Positions 35,437 to 43,766 of a DNA stretch of 50,274 bases are shown here, one piece after another (the stretch's first letter is position 1; each line of letters begins with the position of its first letter). The position numbers and the translations under genes are program-made. Origin of the DNA: Thermodesulfobacteriaceae bacterium (GTDB lineage Bacteria; Desulfobacterota; Thermodesulfobacteria; Thermodesulfobacteriales; Thermodesulfatatoraceae); contig WGCA01000052.1 of assembly GCA_015494065.1 (NCBI GenBank), forward strand, positions 1 through 50,274. Reading direction: 5' to 3'. The notes beneath the pieces are model-generated. The model searched no databases. It was not told where the DNA came from and was given only the letters and a program-made list of their open reading frames with translations.

Positions 35437-35524
35437 GCCGAGGTGGCGGAACTGGCAGACGCGGTGGACTCAAAATCCACTGGGGTTTACCCCCGTGCGG
35501 GTTCGACTCCCGCCCTCGGCACCA
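35437..35524 (+). tRNA. tRNA-Leu (anticodon CAA)
   Basis: The 88-nt plus-strand gene has acceptor GCCGAGG pairing with CCTCGGC, a CTCAAAA anticodon loop (anticodon CAA), the variable arm and GGTTCGACT. Discriminator A and CCA (35522-35524) are encoded. It is class II like the other tRNA-Leu. Confidence 0.94.
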
Positions 35525-35675
35525 AAAAGATCGATTCCCCTTTTAGCACGTCAGCTAGAAACGATTCCATAATTGCAGGTTTGTCGAACTACATCCGATT
35601 CTTTCTCATAGATGGCGTTTCTGATTTTTTAACATTGTCTTTGTTCGCAGCCAAAGCTATCTTAAGGTCATGGGT

Positions 35676-36065
35676 ATGGCACTTCCCTATGAAGTGGTCA
35701 AAGTGATCGAAGAAGCCGTCCAGGACCCGGAAAAGGCCGCCAAGGTTATCCGGGCCATTGAGGAGGGCTTAGGGGTCGTCCGTGAGGAAGCCAAGGCCCA
35801 GAAAGAAGTTATCAAGGCCGAACTCAAAGAGGAGCTTACCAAGGAGTTAGCCACAAAGGCGGATATTGCCCGTATTGAGGAAGCCCTTTCTCACCTGGCT
35901 ACTAAAGAAAAATTGGCCCGCCTGGAGGCCAAGTTTGAGGCCCGTTTTGTTCGCCTAGAGATCTGGCTCAAAGTGATCGTGGGCGTCATGATCGCCGGCT
36001 TCACCCTCTTCAACCCCGGCTTTCACCAATTTCTCAGGATCATTTTCTCTACCATCGGGGGCTAA
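35676..36065 (+). CDS. Small coiled-coil membrane protein of unknown function
   Basis: I do not recognise a named family with confidence. The 129-residue product has an amphipathic start (MALPYEVVKVIEEAVQDPEK), then a Glu/Lys-rich heptad coil from about 28 to 95 (ELKEELTKELATKADIARIEEAL), then one membrane segment (about 97-113: WLKVIVGVMIAGFTLF) near the C-terminus. The layout resembles CCDC90/DUF1640-like small anchored coiled coils. Two ATGs exist (35670 and 35676); AAGG at 35664 fits the second better. It sits 150 nt after tRNA-Leu(CAA), a position often occupied by inserted genes, and converges with the nickel-transport operon. Confidence 0.7.
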   Translation: MALPYEVVKVIEEAVQDPEKAAKVIRAIEEGLGVVREEAKAQKEVIKAELKEELTKELATKADIARIEEALSHLATKEKLARLEAKFEARFVRLEIWLKVIVGVMIAGFTLFNPGFHQFLRIIFSTIGG

Positions 36066-36086
36066 TTCAGGATCCGTTTCCATTTT

Positions 36087-36791
36087 TTAATTTAAAAGGC
36101 GGAAGCTTGAAAAGGCCTGCCGTTTACCGGCTTTACCTTCCTTGAAGAAAGTCAATTTCCCTTCCTCTAACCAAAAGATTTCCGTACAGACTTCTTCTAA
36201 GAAGGCCAGATCGTGGGAAATTATTAGATACGAAGAGAGGTGTTCCTTCAAAATGAAAAGCAGTTTTTCCAGGTTTTTCTGGTCCAGATCCCCGGTGGGC
36301 TCGTCCAGGAGCAGAAATTGGGGTCGCATGGTAAGCACAGTCCCCAGGGCTACCAGCCTTTTTTCTCCTCCGGAGAGTTTATAGGTATAACGTTTTTCAA
36401 AACCCTTAAGCCCCAAAAGTTCTATTACTTCCGCAAGTCGTCTGGCTACCTCTTCCCGGGAAAGCCCAAGATTTAAGGGGCCGAAGGCGAGATCTTCTTC
36501 TACCGTGGGGCAAAATAACTGATCGTCCGGGTCCTGGAATACCAGCCCTATTTTCTGACGCAGGGGATAAAAATCTTTTTCTTTTTGCAGTAAGTGGCCT
36601 TCAAAGAGGATCTCTCCTCCCTGGGCCTTTTCAAGGCCCAGGATAAGGCGCAAAAGGGTGGTTTTCCCGGCCCCATTGGGCCCAATAAGCCCCAGGCGCT
36701 GTCCTGGCCAGAGGGCCAGGTTGAGTTTGGTAAAAAGGGGCCGCTCCGGATAGCTGAAAGAAATATTTTTGAGTTCTACTAAAGGTGTCAT
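36087..36791 (-). CDS. nikO: ECF transporter ATPase for nickel/cobalt (NikO/CbiO)
   Basis: The 234-residue ATP-binding subunit powers nickel or cobalt uptake. Walker A is GPNGAGKTT, the signature is KLSGGEKRLVALGTVL, Walker B is FLLLDEPTGDLD, and the switch His is in IISHDLAFL. The Q-loop is GLVFQDPDDQLF, whose DPDDQ form is characteristic of CbiO/EcfA ATPases. The frame extends to 36884, but the ATG at 36791 overlaps the nikQ stop by one base (TAATG) and starts the family-like MTPLVELKNISFSYP. It is the last gene of the operon. Confidence 0.93.
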   Translation of the reverse strand: MTPLVELKNISFSYPERPLFTKLNLALWPGQRLGLIGPNGAGKTTLLRLILGLEKAQGGEILFEGHLLQKEKDFYPLRQKIGLVFQDPDDQLFCPTVEEDLAFGPLNLGLSREEVARRLAEVIELLGLKGFEKRYTYKLSGGEKRLVALGTVLTMRPQFLLLDEPTGDLDQKNLEKLLFILKEHLSSYLIISHDLAFLEEVCTEIFWLEEGKLTFFKEGKAGKRQAFSSFRLLN

Positions 36792-37507
36792 TAGAGATAA
36801 GCTAAACTTGCCATAAAAATGAGATAGATGCCACCTAAAATTGACCAAAAGGTATCCCGCGGCTGCCAGGCAAAGTGGTGCCACACGGGAAAATAGCCCC
36901 GGTAGCCCCGCAGGAGCATGGCTTCGTAAACCCGGCTGGCCCGGTCATAGCTCCTGACAAAGAGGGCTGCCAACAAATAACTCCATACGCGGTAAGAACT
37001 AAGGGCAGTTTTGGGGCTAAAACCCCGCAGTTTGGCGGCCTCAAGCAGTTTTTGAAATTCCTTTTCCAAGAGGGACAAATAACGAAAGGTAAAAAAGAGG
37101 AGCTGGACCAGTTTAGAAGGGACCTTTAAGTGGTGTAGGGCATGCGCAATCTCAAAGATATTTTTGGGCCCCAAAAGGGCGTAAGTAACCAGCAATATGG
37201 TATTGGCCTTTAAGAAGATAAAAAGGGCGAAAAGAAGGCCCTCTCTGGTCAAGACCAGGGGGCCCAGTCGGACTATCCCTTGGCCCGGGGTGGTGAAAGG
37301 GAGAGTGATCACCACCATCAGGAGAAATAAGTCAGCCAGCAGGAATTGTTTCAGGGTCTTTTTGAGAGAAAGTCTGCTTGCGAAAGCAAGCCCCAGACCG
37401 GTAAGAAAGCCCAAAAAGATAACCGACCACCGAAAAGAGGTGGCTACTATGAGGGCAAAGAGGAAAGTGAAGATGATATCAATTCTCGGGTCTCTTTTTT
37501 GAGCCAT
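36791..37507 (-). CDS. nikQ: ECF transporter transmembrane subunit NikQ/CbiQ
   Basis: The 238-residue T-component couples the ATPase to the substrate-binding membrane subunit. Five to six membrane segments lie between about 10-130 and 195-237, and the cytoplasmic coupling helices carry the conserved A-x-x-x-R-G signature seen as AAKLRGFSP and AMLLRGYRG. It overlaps nikL by 29 nt and nikO by 1 nt. Coupling in the operon is tight. Confidence 0.92.
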   Translation of the reverse strand: MAQKRDPRIDIIFTFLFALIVATSFRWSVIFLGFLTGLGLAFASRLSLKKTLKQFLLADLFLLMVVITLPFTTPGQGIVRLGPLVLTREGLLFALFIFLKANTILLVTYALLGPKNIFEIAHALHHLKVPSKLVQLLFFTFRYLSLLEKEFQKLLEAAKLRGFSPKTALSSYRVWSYLLAALFVRSYDRASRVYEAMLLRGYRGYFPVWHHFAWQPRDTFWSILGGIYLIFMASLAYL

Positions 37508-37955
37508 AAGTTCTGGCCTTAAGATAAGCTAGAAAGCCAAAAATGCCCACGATGTACCCCAGACCACAGAAAATATCCCGCCAGGAGGGACCAAGAGCCT
37601 GTTGCGCCGGGGTTTGCTGACCAGGGGCAGGCTGCTTTGATACCGGCTGAACGGTATTTTGTCCTTTGATTATCACGCTTGCTTTGTGCCCCATGCCTGC
37701 GTAGGCGCTTATTTTTATGCGGTGGGCCGGGTGGGGCAAAGTAAAGGTGAATTTACCCTGGGTGTTGGTCTCAGTTTTGAATACCTCTCCTTCTGCTTCT
37801 ATTTCTATCCGGGCCTTGGCGGGACGGCCGTCGTTAAAATAGACCTCTCCCTGGATTTCATTTCCTTTACAATTGGCAAAGACGTAGATCCGGTGTGCCC
37901 AGGAGGAAGCCCCCAGGCCGAGCCAGAGGAGAAGACCAAAAAGGAAGAACCTCAT
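37479..37955 (-). CDS. nikL: NikL-like periplasmic/membrane accessory protein of nickel ECF transporter
   Basis: The 158-residue protein has a Sec signal (MRFFLFGLLLWLGLGASSWA) whose predicted cleavage leaves an N-terminal His (HRIYVFANCKGNEIQG). A carboxypeptidase-regulatory-like beta domain follows (GRPAKARIEIEAEGEVFKTETNTQGKFTFTLP). After a Pro/Gln linker a single C-terminal membrane helix (IFCGLGYIVGIFGFLAYL) anchors it. NikL replaces NikN in some nickel systems and cooperates with NikM. The His-first mature end may help deliver metal. The ATGA start overlaps nikM by 4 nt. Confidence 0.82.
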   Translation of the reverse strand: MRFFLFGLLLWLGLGASSWAHRIYVFANCKGNEIQGEVYFNDGRPAKARIEIEAEGEVFKTETNTQGKFTFTLPHPAHRIKISAYAGMGHKASVIIKGQNTVQPVSKQPAPGQQTPAQQALGPSWRDIFCGLGYIVGIFGFLAYLKARTYGSKKRPEN

Positions 37956-38545
37956 CTTAAAATCTCCGGCCGTATTCTTTTAAGGTAAGAACAGATAAAG
38001 GCGCAAATTACCCCTTCCAGGGCCGCCACCGGCAGGTGGGCGGCCAGGATTAACCTGGCGGCGGTCCTGAAATTTTCTCCGGTAAAGGAAAGTTCCAAGG
38101 CGACCAGAAGGCCGGCCCCGAAAACCGCCAGGCTTCCGACTAAAAAGCCGGCGACCAAGGCCCCTTTGGTCCCTTTATTTAACAGGGGTCTTGCCAGATA
38201 CGCCGATGCCACCGCGGGAAAGGCCATGTTAAAGGTGTTGACCCCCAGAGTGGTGAGCCCCCCGAATTGGAAAAGGATGGCCTGGAGGAAAAGACAGACC
38301 AGAAAGGAAGGAAAAGCCGCCCAGCGTAATACCAACCCCAAAAGCCCGTTTAAAACCAGGTGTACGGAACTTGGCCCCAAAGGAATATGGACCAGGGAGG
38401 CCACAAAGGCCGCCGCCGTGAGGAGGGCGGCCCGGGGGATGGTCTCCGGTGTCAAATATTTGAGGCCCACCGCGGTCCCTAGGGCGGTAAATATCCCTCC
38501 TAACAAAAGGACAGGGGGATTTAGGACTCCTTCTGAAATGTGCAT
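37952..38545 (-). CDS. nikM: ECF transporter substrate-specific membrane subunit NikM/CbiM
   Basis: The 197-residue S-component binds the metal ion. It starts MHISEGVL: the N-terminal Met-His loops into the binding pocket and supplies ligands in the NikM/CbiM fold. A second His-bearing block is VHIPLGPSSVHLVLNGLLG (about residues 52-70). About six membrane helices are visible. Neighbouring nikK and nikL, rather than cbiN, favour nickel over cobalt, but the metal is inferred. Its ATG follows the nikK stop directly. Confidence 0.92.
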   Translation of the reverse strand: MHISEGVLNPPVLLLGGIFTALGTAVGLKYLTPETIPRAALLTAAAFVASLVHIPLGPSSVHLVLNGLLGLVLRWAAFPSFLVCLFLQAILFQFGGLTTLGVNTFNMAFPAVASAYLARPLLNKGTKGALVAGFLVGSLAVFGAGLLVALELSFTGENFRTAARLILAAHLPVAALEGVICAFICSYLKRIRPEILR

Positions 38546-39355
38546 CTAATCTCCCTTTAAAGGGTAAACCCTAAGCCAAAATACCGCGTCCAGTTCTAAA
38601 GGATATTTCTGGCCCTCTTTGGTTATCGGCGTCCCTTCACTTAACACGGAAAAGCCCCACCAACCAGCCCAGGGGAAACTATAACAAAATTCTCCCGAGG
38701 CGTTAGTCTTGAGGACCTGGGTTTCAAAGACCGGGGCGGGCAGATCAATTTGGCCCTTCTCGTTTAAATATTCTACCTCTACCGTGGCGTATTTGAGTGG
38801 CTGGCCGTCCTTGAGAACCAGGCCGCAGAAGAGGTTCCCTTCCCAGAGACCGTAAGGGCGTACCAGGGGGACTATTTCTACCGGTAGCCCAAGGGCGGCG
38901 TCCCATCCCGTCTCCGCCCCAAAGGCGTTAACCACCACCTTGGTGATCTGCTGGATAAATACCCCTTCTGCGGGTTCAAAATATGGCTGAGGGATGACGT
39001 AAAAGATATAATCTCCCGGACGGCTGAAGGTATATTTTAACTGCCACGCTCTGGCTCTTTGACGGGGGTTAAAATCTGCGCGCCAGGGGGCATAAACGGG
39101 GACATCTATCGGGGTTAGATTTGGGGTGAGTAAAATTTTTTGGCCGTTTAAAAAGACGCCCACTTCTTTGGGCCTGGCAAGGGGCATGGCTGGACCGCCG
39201 GCCATGGGATGGGTGAAGATGATTTTTAGCAGGACGGTCCTTTCCGCCGGATGCGCAACGAGTTCCTTCTCCGGGAGAAACATAAGAAAATGGGCCAGGG
39301 CACCAGAAACCCCGAGTAAAAAGAACATCAGGGTCAAAAGACATAAACGTTTCAT
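38546..39355 (-). CDS. nikK: DUF4198-family periplasmic metal-binding protein NikK
   Basis: The 269-residue protein has a signal peptide ([21 protein letters not shown]) with cleavage leaving His-Phe at the mature N-terminus ([12 protein letters not shown]). A beta-sandwich DUF4198 fold follows, with [24 protein letters not shown] and a second domain containing [19 protein letters not shown] and [23 protein letters not shown]4198 proteins are the NikK component of NikKLMQO systems. The ATG at 39355 is supported by AAAGGAG six bases upstream. It heads the operon, and its 84-bp upstream region is shared with divergent tupA. Confidence 0.87.
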   Translation of the reverse strand: MKRLCLLTLMFFLLGVSGALAHFLMFLPEKELVAHPAERTVLLKIIFTHPMAGGPAMPLARPKEVGVFLNGQKILLTPNLTPIDVPVYAPWRADFNPRQRARAWQLKYTFSRPGDYIFYVIPQPYFEPAEGVFIQQITKVVVNAFGAETGWDAALGLPVEIVPLVRPYGLWEGNLFCGLVLKDGQPLKYATVEVEYLNEKGQIDLPAPVFETQVLKTNASGEFCYSFPWAGWWGFSVLSEGTPITKEGQKYPLELDAVFWLRVYPLKGD

Positions 39356-39386
39356 GAGGTACTCCTTTAACACCTTTTTCTATTTC

Positions 39387-39415
39387 GTGCTACCAAGCAA
39401 GGACGGGTTTGTCAA
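39387..39415 (-). promoter_or_regulatory. Candidate sigma-70 promoter of the nik operon
   Basis: On the minus strand a perfect TTGACA (39415-39410) is followed after 17 bp by TAGCAC (39392-39387), a weak -10. It lies 31-60 bp upstream of the nikK ATG. The spacing is ideal but the -10 match is poor, so the call is tentative. Confidence 0.35.
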
Positions 39416-39439
39416 ATGGTTTTTTGGGAGGGCAAAGTT

Positions 39440-40288
39440 ATGAAAAGGGCCTCGGTAGCGTTGGTTTTAATTTATAGCCTGTGGCTGGTATTTGTCTTAG
39501 GGGTTGAAGCTGGTGATCGAATCTTGAGGCTGGCTACCACCACCAGCACCGACAACACCGGTCTTTTGGATTACTTGGCCCCCCTTTTTGAGAAGCAAAC
39601 CGGTATCAAGCTGCAATGGGTAGCGGTGGGGACGGGCAAGGCCTTGAAGCTTGGCCAAAATTGTGACGTAGATCTCCTGTTAGTACACGCACCGCCGGCG
39701 GAGAAGGTATTCATAGCCAAGGGTTACGGCCTTGAGCGCCGGCCGATCATGTATAATGATTTTGTGCTGGTGGGTCCCCCGGCTGATCCTGCAAGAATAA
39801 GAGGCCTGCCGGTAAAAGAGGCCTTTCGGCGTCTGGCGGCCAAAGGGGTCAGGTTTGTAAGCCGGGGAGACAATTCCGGCACCCACCAAAAGGAGCTTTC
39901 CCTCTGGCAGGCGGCGGGTTTAAGTCCCGCGCAGCTTGAGCGTAAACCTTGGTACTTACAAACCGGCCAGGGGATGATGATTACCCTTTTGATCGCCGCC
40001 GAAAAAGGGGCTTACACGTTGACTGATAGGGGGACTTTTCTGAAATTTAAGGCCAACCATAAGCTGGCCCAAAGATTAGCCATCCTGGTAGAAGGGGACC
40101 CGGCCCTGCGTAACCAGTACAGCGTCATTCTGGTTAACCCGGCCCGCTGTCCGAACGTGAAGGCAAAGCAGGCCCGCCTATTTATTGAGTGGCTTACTTC
40201 TCCAGAGATTCAACGAAAAATCGGGGAATTTAAATTGTTTGGACAGCCGCTTTTCATTCCCAACGCCCATGAGGAAACTGGCCAATAG
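39440..40288 (+). CDS. tupA: Tungstate ABC transporter substrate-binding protein
   Basis: TupA binds tungstate in the periplasm for import. The ATG at 39440 (after GGGAGGGCAAAGTT) gives 282 residues with a Sec signal (MKRASVALVLIYSLWLVFVLGVEA). Family signature TTTSTDNTGLLDYL (about 33-46) sits at the start of the mature protein, and RGDNSGTHQKELSLW is the second oxyanion-contact block. This TTTS-x-x-x-x-G-L-L motif separates tungstate TupA from ModA. W supply suits tungsten formate dehydrogenase or aldehyde:ferredoxin oxidoreductases, none of which are in the window. Divergent from the nickel operon. Confidence 0.92.
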   Translation: MKRASVALVLIYSLWLVFVLGVEAGDRILRLATTTSTDNTGLLDYLAPLFEKQTGIKLQWVAVGTGKALKLGQNCDVDLLLVHAPPAEKVFIAKGYGLERRPIMYNDFVLVGPPADPARIRGLPVKEAFRRLAAKGVRFVSRGDNSGTHQKELSLWQAAGLSPAQLERKPWYLQTGQGMMITLLIAAEKGAYTLTDRGTFLKFKANHKLAQRLAILVEGDPALRNQYSVILVNPARCPNVKAKQARLFIEWLTSPEIQRKIGEFKLFGQPLFIPNAHEETGQ

Positions 40289-40291
40289 TTT

Positions 40292-40981
40292 ATGGATTAC
40301 CTCTTAGAAGGTTTAATTAAAGCTTTAAGTCTTCTCTTAAACCGGGATCCTGAAACTCTGGCGGCCATCCAGGTAACCCTTAAGGTCACCACTTATTCCA
40401 TGGCGGCCAGTTTGCTTTTGGGAGTCCCCCTGGGGTTTGGCTTAGGGTTCTTTGATTTTCCGGGGCGCAAATTTTTGCGCACCCTGGCCAATACCCTGTT
40501 ATCCCTGCCCACCGTCTTGATTGGTCTCCTGGTATACGCCCTTCTCAGCCAGCAGGGCCCGCTGGGGAGTTTAGGCCTGCTTTTTACCCCGCTGGCCATT
40601 GCCATAGGGCAGACGATTTTGGCCCTGCCTATTGTGGTGGCCCTCACCGCCGCCACCATTGAGAGTTTAGACCAGAAACTGCGTCTGACCTTGCTTTCGC
40701 TGGGGGCTAACCGGCGCCAGCTCCTTCTGTCCATCCTCTGGGAAGCCCGTTACGGCCTCCTCATGGCCGCGGTGACAGCCTACGGCCGCGTCCTTACGGA
40801 AGTGGGTATTTCACTGATGGTGGGGGGTAATATCAAGTGGTACACCAGGACCATCACCACCACCATTGCCCTTGAGACGGCCAAGGGGAATTTTGCCTTA
40901 GGGGTGGCGCTCGGTCTGGTGCTTTTGCTGCTGGCCTTTGGCGTCAATTTCAGTCTCATGTATCTTAGGCGTAAATGGTAA
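40292..40981 (+). CDS. tupB: Tungstate ABC transporter permease
   Basis: The 229-residue inner-membrane permease has five to six membrane helices. The ABC coupling loop for the ATPase is EARYGLLMAAVTAYGRVLTEVG, in the EAA-like position. It starts 4 nt after tupA and overlaps tupC by 7 nt. It is of the ModB/TupB type; the specificity follows from tupA. Confidence 0.92.
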   Translation: MDYLLEGLIKALSLLLNRDPETLAAIQVTLKVTTYSMAASLLLGVPLGFGLGFFDFPGRKFLRTLANTLLSLPTVLIGLLVYALLSQQGPLGSLGLLFTPLAIAIGQTILALPIVVALTAATIESLDQKLRLTLLSLGANRRQLLLSILWEARYGLLMAAVTAYGRVLTEVGISLMVGGNIKWYTRTITTTIALETAKGNFALGVALGLVLLLLAFGVNFSLMYLRRKW

Positions 40982-41973
40982 AGCCTCTTTTTGAAATCAG
41001 GGACCTTTTCCACGCCTATCAAGGAAAAACCGCCCTTTGCGTTGATCATCTGGTCATACCGCAGAGCAAGATCACGGCCCTTGTCGGGCCCAACGGGGCC
41101 GGCAAAAGCACATTTTTGCGCCTTTTAAGTTTTATTGAACAGCCCGTGCGGGGAAAGATCCTTTACCAGGGAAAGACGCTCAGACTCTTTGAGCCGGCTA
41201 CCCGCAAGATAGTCCTTTTGCCCCAGGAGCCTTATCTTTTGCGGCGTTCGGTCTTTGACAATGTAGCCTATGGGCTGAGGATAAGGGGACAAAAAAAGGG
41301 TCTCCGCAAGAGGGTTTATGAGGCCCTTTCGCTGGTAGGCCTGGCCCCTGGAGAGTTTGCCCAAAGACCTTGGTACGCTCTTTCTGGCGGTGAGACACAG
41401 AGAGTGGCCCTGGCCAGCCGTTTGGTTCTGAGACCGGAGGTGTTACTCCTTGACGAACCTACCTCCGGGGTGGACGCCCAGAGCGCCTTTCTCATCCAGA
41501 AAGCCATCGTCGAGGCGCAAAAACTGTGGGGGACCAATCTGATCATCGCTACCCATGACTGGGATTGGGTGAGTGAAATTGCCGATACCTGGTTCTATTT
41601 TGCCCAACAACAGGTTTGGGAAGATATCCCACTTTTTATTCCCGGGCCCTGGCAAAAGGGCCCTTTATTCTGGGTGCGCCCTTTCAGAGACGGGGCCAGT
41701 CTGCAGCTAGAGGCCCCGCGCCAAGATTCTTCGGGGCTGGCCGTTTTTTCCTCTAAGGAAATCAAAATTTATTTACAAAAACCCGATAAAAATTTTAACG
41801 TTTTAGATTTTCAAATCTTTAAGGTTTCGTTAAACAAAAAATTAGGGAAAATCTTTGTTTTTTTATCCCGGGAGGATATATCGCTGGTGCTAGAAAGCGG
41901 GGCCGGTCTTTCCCTTTATCCCGGCCAGAAGGTGTGGCTTTCCTTTCCTGAAAGAGCGCAAAAATGGCTTTAA
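40975..41973 (+). CDS. tupC: Tungstate ABC transporter ATP-binding protein with C-terminal accessory domain
   Basis: The 332-residue ATPase has Walker A GPNGAGKST (about 38-46), Q-loop LLPQEPYLL, signature LSGGETQRVALASRL, Walker B VLLLDEPTSG and switch HDWDW. After about residue 225 comes a 105-residue C-terminal region (VRPFRDGASLQLE... to SLYPGQKVWLSFPERA) that resembles a TOBE/Mop-like regulatory domain, perhaps sensing oxyanions. Its end overlaps hdrC by 10 nt, though hdrC has very different base composition. Confidence 0.92.
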   Translation: MVKPLFEIRDLFHAYQGKTALCVDHLVIPQSKITALVGPNGAGKSTFLRLLSFIEQPVRGKILYQGKTLRLFEPATRKIVLLPQEPYLLRRSVFDNVAYGLRIRGQKKGLRKRVYEALSLVGLAPGEFAQRPWYALSGGETQRVALASRLVLRPEVLLLDEPTSGVDAQSAFLIQKAIVEAQKLWGTNLIIATHDWDWVSEIADTWFYFAQQQVWEDIPLFIPGPWQKGPLFWVRPFRDGASLQLEAPRQDSSGLAVFSSKEIKIYLQKPDKNFNVLDFQIFKVSLNKKLGKIFVFLSREDISLVLESGAGLSLYPGQKVWLSFPERAQKWL

Positions 41974-42467
41974 GAAACCAAATAATCAGAAAAAGTGGTG
42001 TCAATTTTTTTCGGTGTTTTCAGTGTCAAATGTGCCATAACGGTTGCCCTTTTGTCTCTATAATGGATTATGCTCCTAATCAATTGATCAGGTTATTACA
42101 ACTCAACAAAATAGAAGATGCTTTAAGGAGTTCGACTATCTGGATATGTGTTGGTTGTAACGCCTGTATTTCTTATTGTCCAATGAAAATAGATATTCCA
42201 GCTATTATGACGACGTTAAGATCTATTGTGGTAGAAAGAAATATTGTTCCTGAAGAACCAGATATCTTAGAATTTCATCGTTTAGTTTTGTCTTCTATAA
42301 AAAAATACGGCCGAGTTCATGAGCTAGAAGTAATGCTTGGTTTTAAATTCAAAAAGAGAAAAATATTTGAAGATATTCTTTTGGGATTGAAAATGTTGGC
42401 CAAGAAAAAATTGAATATACATCCTTCCAAAATTAAAGAAATTAAAAAGATTGAGCAATTGTTTTAG
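41964..42467 (+). CDS. hdrC: Heterodisulfide reductase subunit C-like iron-sulfur protein
   Basis: HdrC carries electrons between HdrA or a membrane partner and HdrB in heterodisulfide reductase-type complexes. The 167 residues hold two ferredoxin-like [4Fe-4S] motifs: CFQCQMCHNGCP (about 18-29) and CVGCNACISYCP (about 62-73). The length and order match HdrC. The gene begins inside the end of tupC (10-nt overlap). From about 41975 the DNA turns strongly AT-rich with A/T-ending codons (AAA, ATT, TTA), unlike tupABC and gap. No HdrA or flavoprotein partner lies in the window. A role in sulfur or thiol redox chemistry is inferred. Confidence 0.88.
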   Translation: MALRNQIIRKSGVNFFRCFQCQMCHNGCPFVSIMDYAPNQLIRLLQLNKIEDALRSSTIWICVGCNACISYCPMKIDIPAIMTTLRSIVVERNIVPEEPDILEFHRLVLSSIKKYGRVHELEVMLGFKFKKRKIFEDILLGLKMLAKKKLNIHPSKIKEIKKIEQLF

Positions 42468-42474
42468 AAATAAA

Positions 42475-43299
42475 ATGCCTGAAATAGCTTATTATCCAGG
42501 ATGTTCTTTGCAGTCTATAGCAAGAGATATTAATGAAATTTTGTTTGAGGTTTTTAGGGAATTCGGCCTTTCTTTAAAAGAAGTAGAAGACTGGAATTGT
42601 TGTGGAAGCTCTTCAGTCCATAATATTAATCCGGAAGTTTCTAAACGATTAGCTTGGCGTATTTTAGCAAAATCTGCTTCTTTTAAAGAAATATTGGTGA
42701 TATGTCCTAATTGCTATTATCGTTTAAAAGAAGGGTTATATGCTTTACGTTTTTCTTCAAATCAGGAGGAATTTTATTCCTTTTTTGGTTGTGAGCCTCC
42801 TTTTGATATAAAAATTGTTCACTTTTTAGAATTTCTGTCTCGTTTAGATTGGTCTTCGTTTTCTATTTTGAGCTTGAAAAACTTAAAACTGGCTTCCTAT
42901 TATGGTTGTTCTCTTTTTTCTCCTCCTCATCTTTCTTCTGAGGTCTTGAGGATGGGAATCATTGAAGAGATCTTAAAAAAATTAGGTGCTGAAGTAATTT
43001 TGTGGCGTTATACTACTCAATGCTGTGGAACATATCTTTCTGTTGTTCGACCTGATTTAATTACAGATATTGTTTCGCAATTTATGTTAGAATCTCATAA
43101 GAAAGGTATCGATGCTTTGGTTACTCCATGTGTTATGTGTCAATTTAATATTGAAATAAGATGCAAAATTGCAAAAATGATCCCTGTTTTTCACTTAATT
43201 GAAATAGTAGCTCTTTCGCTAGGCAAAATTGAGAAAAAGTACTTAAAACACCATTTTATTGATCCCATACCCTTGTTGGAAGGGAGGGGATTAATTTAG
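42475..43299 (+). CDS. hdrB: Heterodisulfide reductase subunit B-like protein
   Basis: HdrB holds the disulfide-reducing catalytic iron-sulfur centres. In 274 residues the two CCG-domain (Cys-rich) repeats are visible: YYPGCS...NCCGSSS...CPNC (about 7-84) and YYGCS...QCCGTYL...CVMC (about 141-224). In methanogen HdrB these bind noncubane [4Fe-4S] clusters. A TTG at 42451 opens a longer frame overlapping hdrC, but the ATG at 42475 matches family N-termini; no clear ribosome site is seen. The composition is AT-rich throughout, as in hdrC. There is no membrane partner nearby. Confidence 0.88.
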   Translation: MPEIAYYPGCSLQSIARDINEILFEVFREFGLSLKEVEDWNCCGSSSVHNINPEVSKRLAWRILAKSASFKEILVICPNCYYRLKEGLYALRFSSNQEEFYSFFGCEPPFDIKIVHFLEFLSRLDWSSFSILSLKNLKLASYYGCSLFSPPHLSSEVLRMGIIEEILKKLGAEVILWRYTTQCCGTYLSVVRPDLITDIVSQFMLESHKKGIDALVTPCVMCQFNIEIRCKIAKMIPVFHLIEIVALSLGKIEKKYLKHHFIDPIPLLEGRGLI

Positions 43300-43766
43300 A
43301 AAATTTTTGTCAACCATGGTTTAAATCTATTTTTGCAGGAATTTTATGGAAATAACCTTAAATTTCCTGTTTTTAAATTATTTTAGCTTTTTTTTCCGTA
43401 TAGCTCGCTTTTTTTGTTAGGCTAATAAAGTATTTCTTTACAAAAAAGCGATAAGTCTTATCTTTTCGATAGCAAAAGAGTAGGTTTTTTTCGTTTTTCG
43501 TGAGATATGAGCTTATGTTTTTTAGGTAAGGGCGAGGTGGTTCCCATTCTAAAAACCCCAGGGTCATCTTTTAACCCCCCTAAAATGCTTGCCTCTTTTC
43601 AGAAGGTGGATGTTTTGACTAAACAGGCCTTTGATGTTTTTATTTTCTTTCAGTTCAGATGCTTTTTAAGCAAGCTAATGCTTAGATTAAAGAATTTGTT
43701 CCTGTATACAAATGGTTATAAACTTAGAAATATTATTAACCGTTTACTTGAGAAAGGAGGGAGAAG
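43300..43766. other. AT-rich intergenic region between hdrB and gap
   Basis: No supported gene. Short frames here (a 64-codon minus-strand frame at 43373-43567 and a 97-codon plus-strand frame from 43507 that runs into gap) lack recognisable domains. The sequence is AT-rich like hdrCB up to about 43530. It then returns to normal composition only in gap. A TATAAA at 43717-43722 and a weak TTGTTC at 43696 could be the gap promoter (15-bp spacing, tentative). Confidence 0.4.

Noticed and set aside
43373-43567. 64-codon minus-strand frame MTLGFLEWEPPRPYL...
   Set aside because: It has a purine-rich stretch before its ATG but no known domain, and the AT-rich surroundings favour chance. It is left as non-coding, but with doubt.
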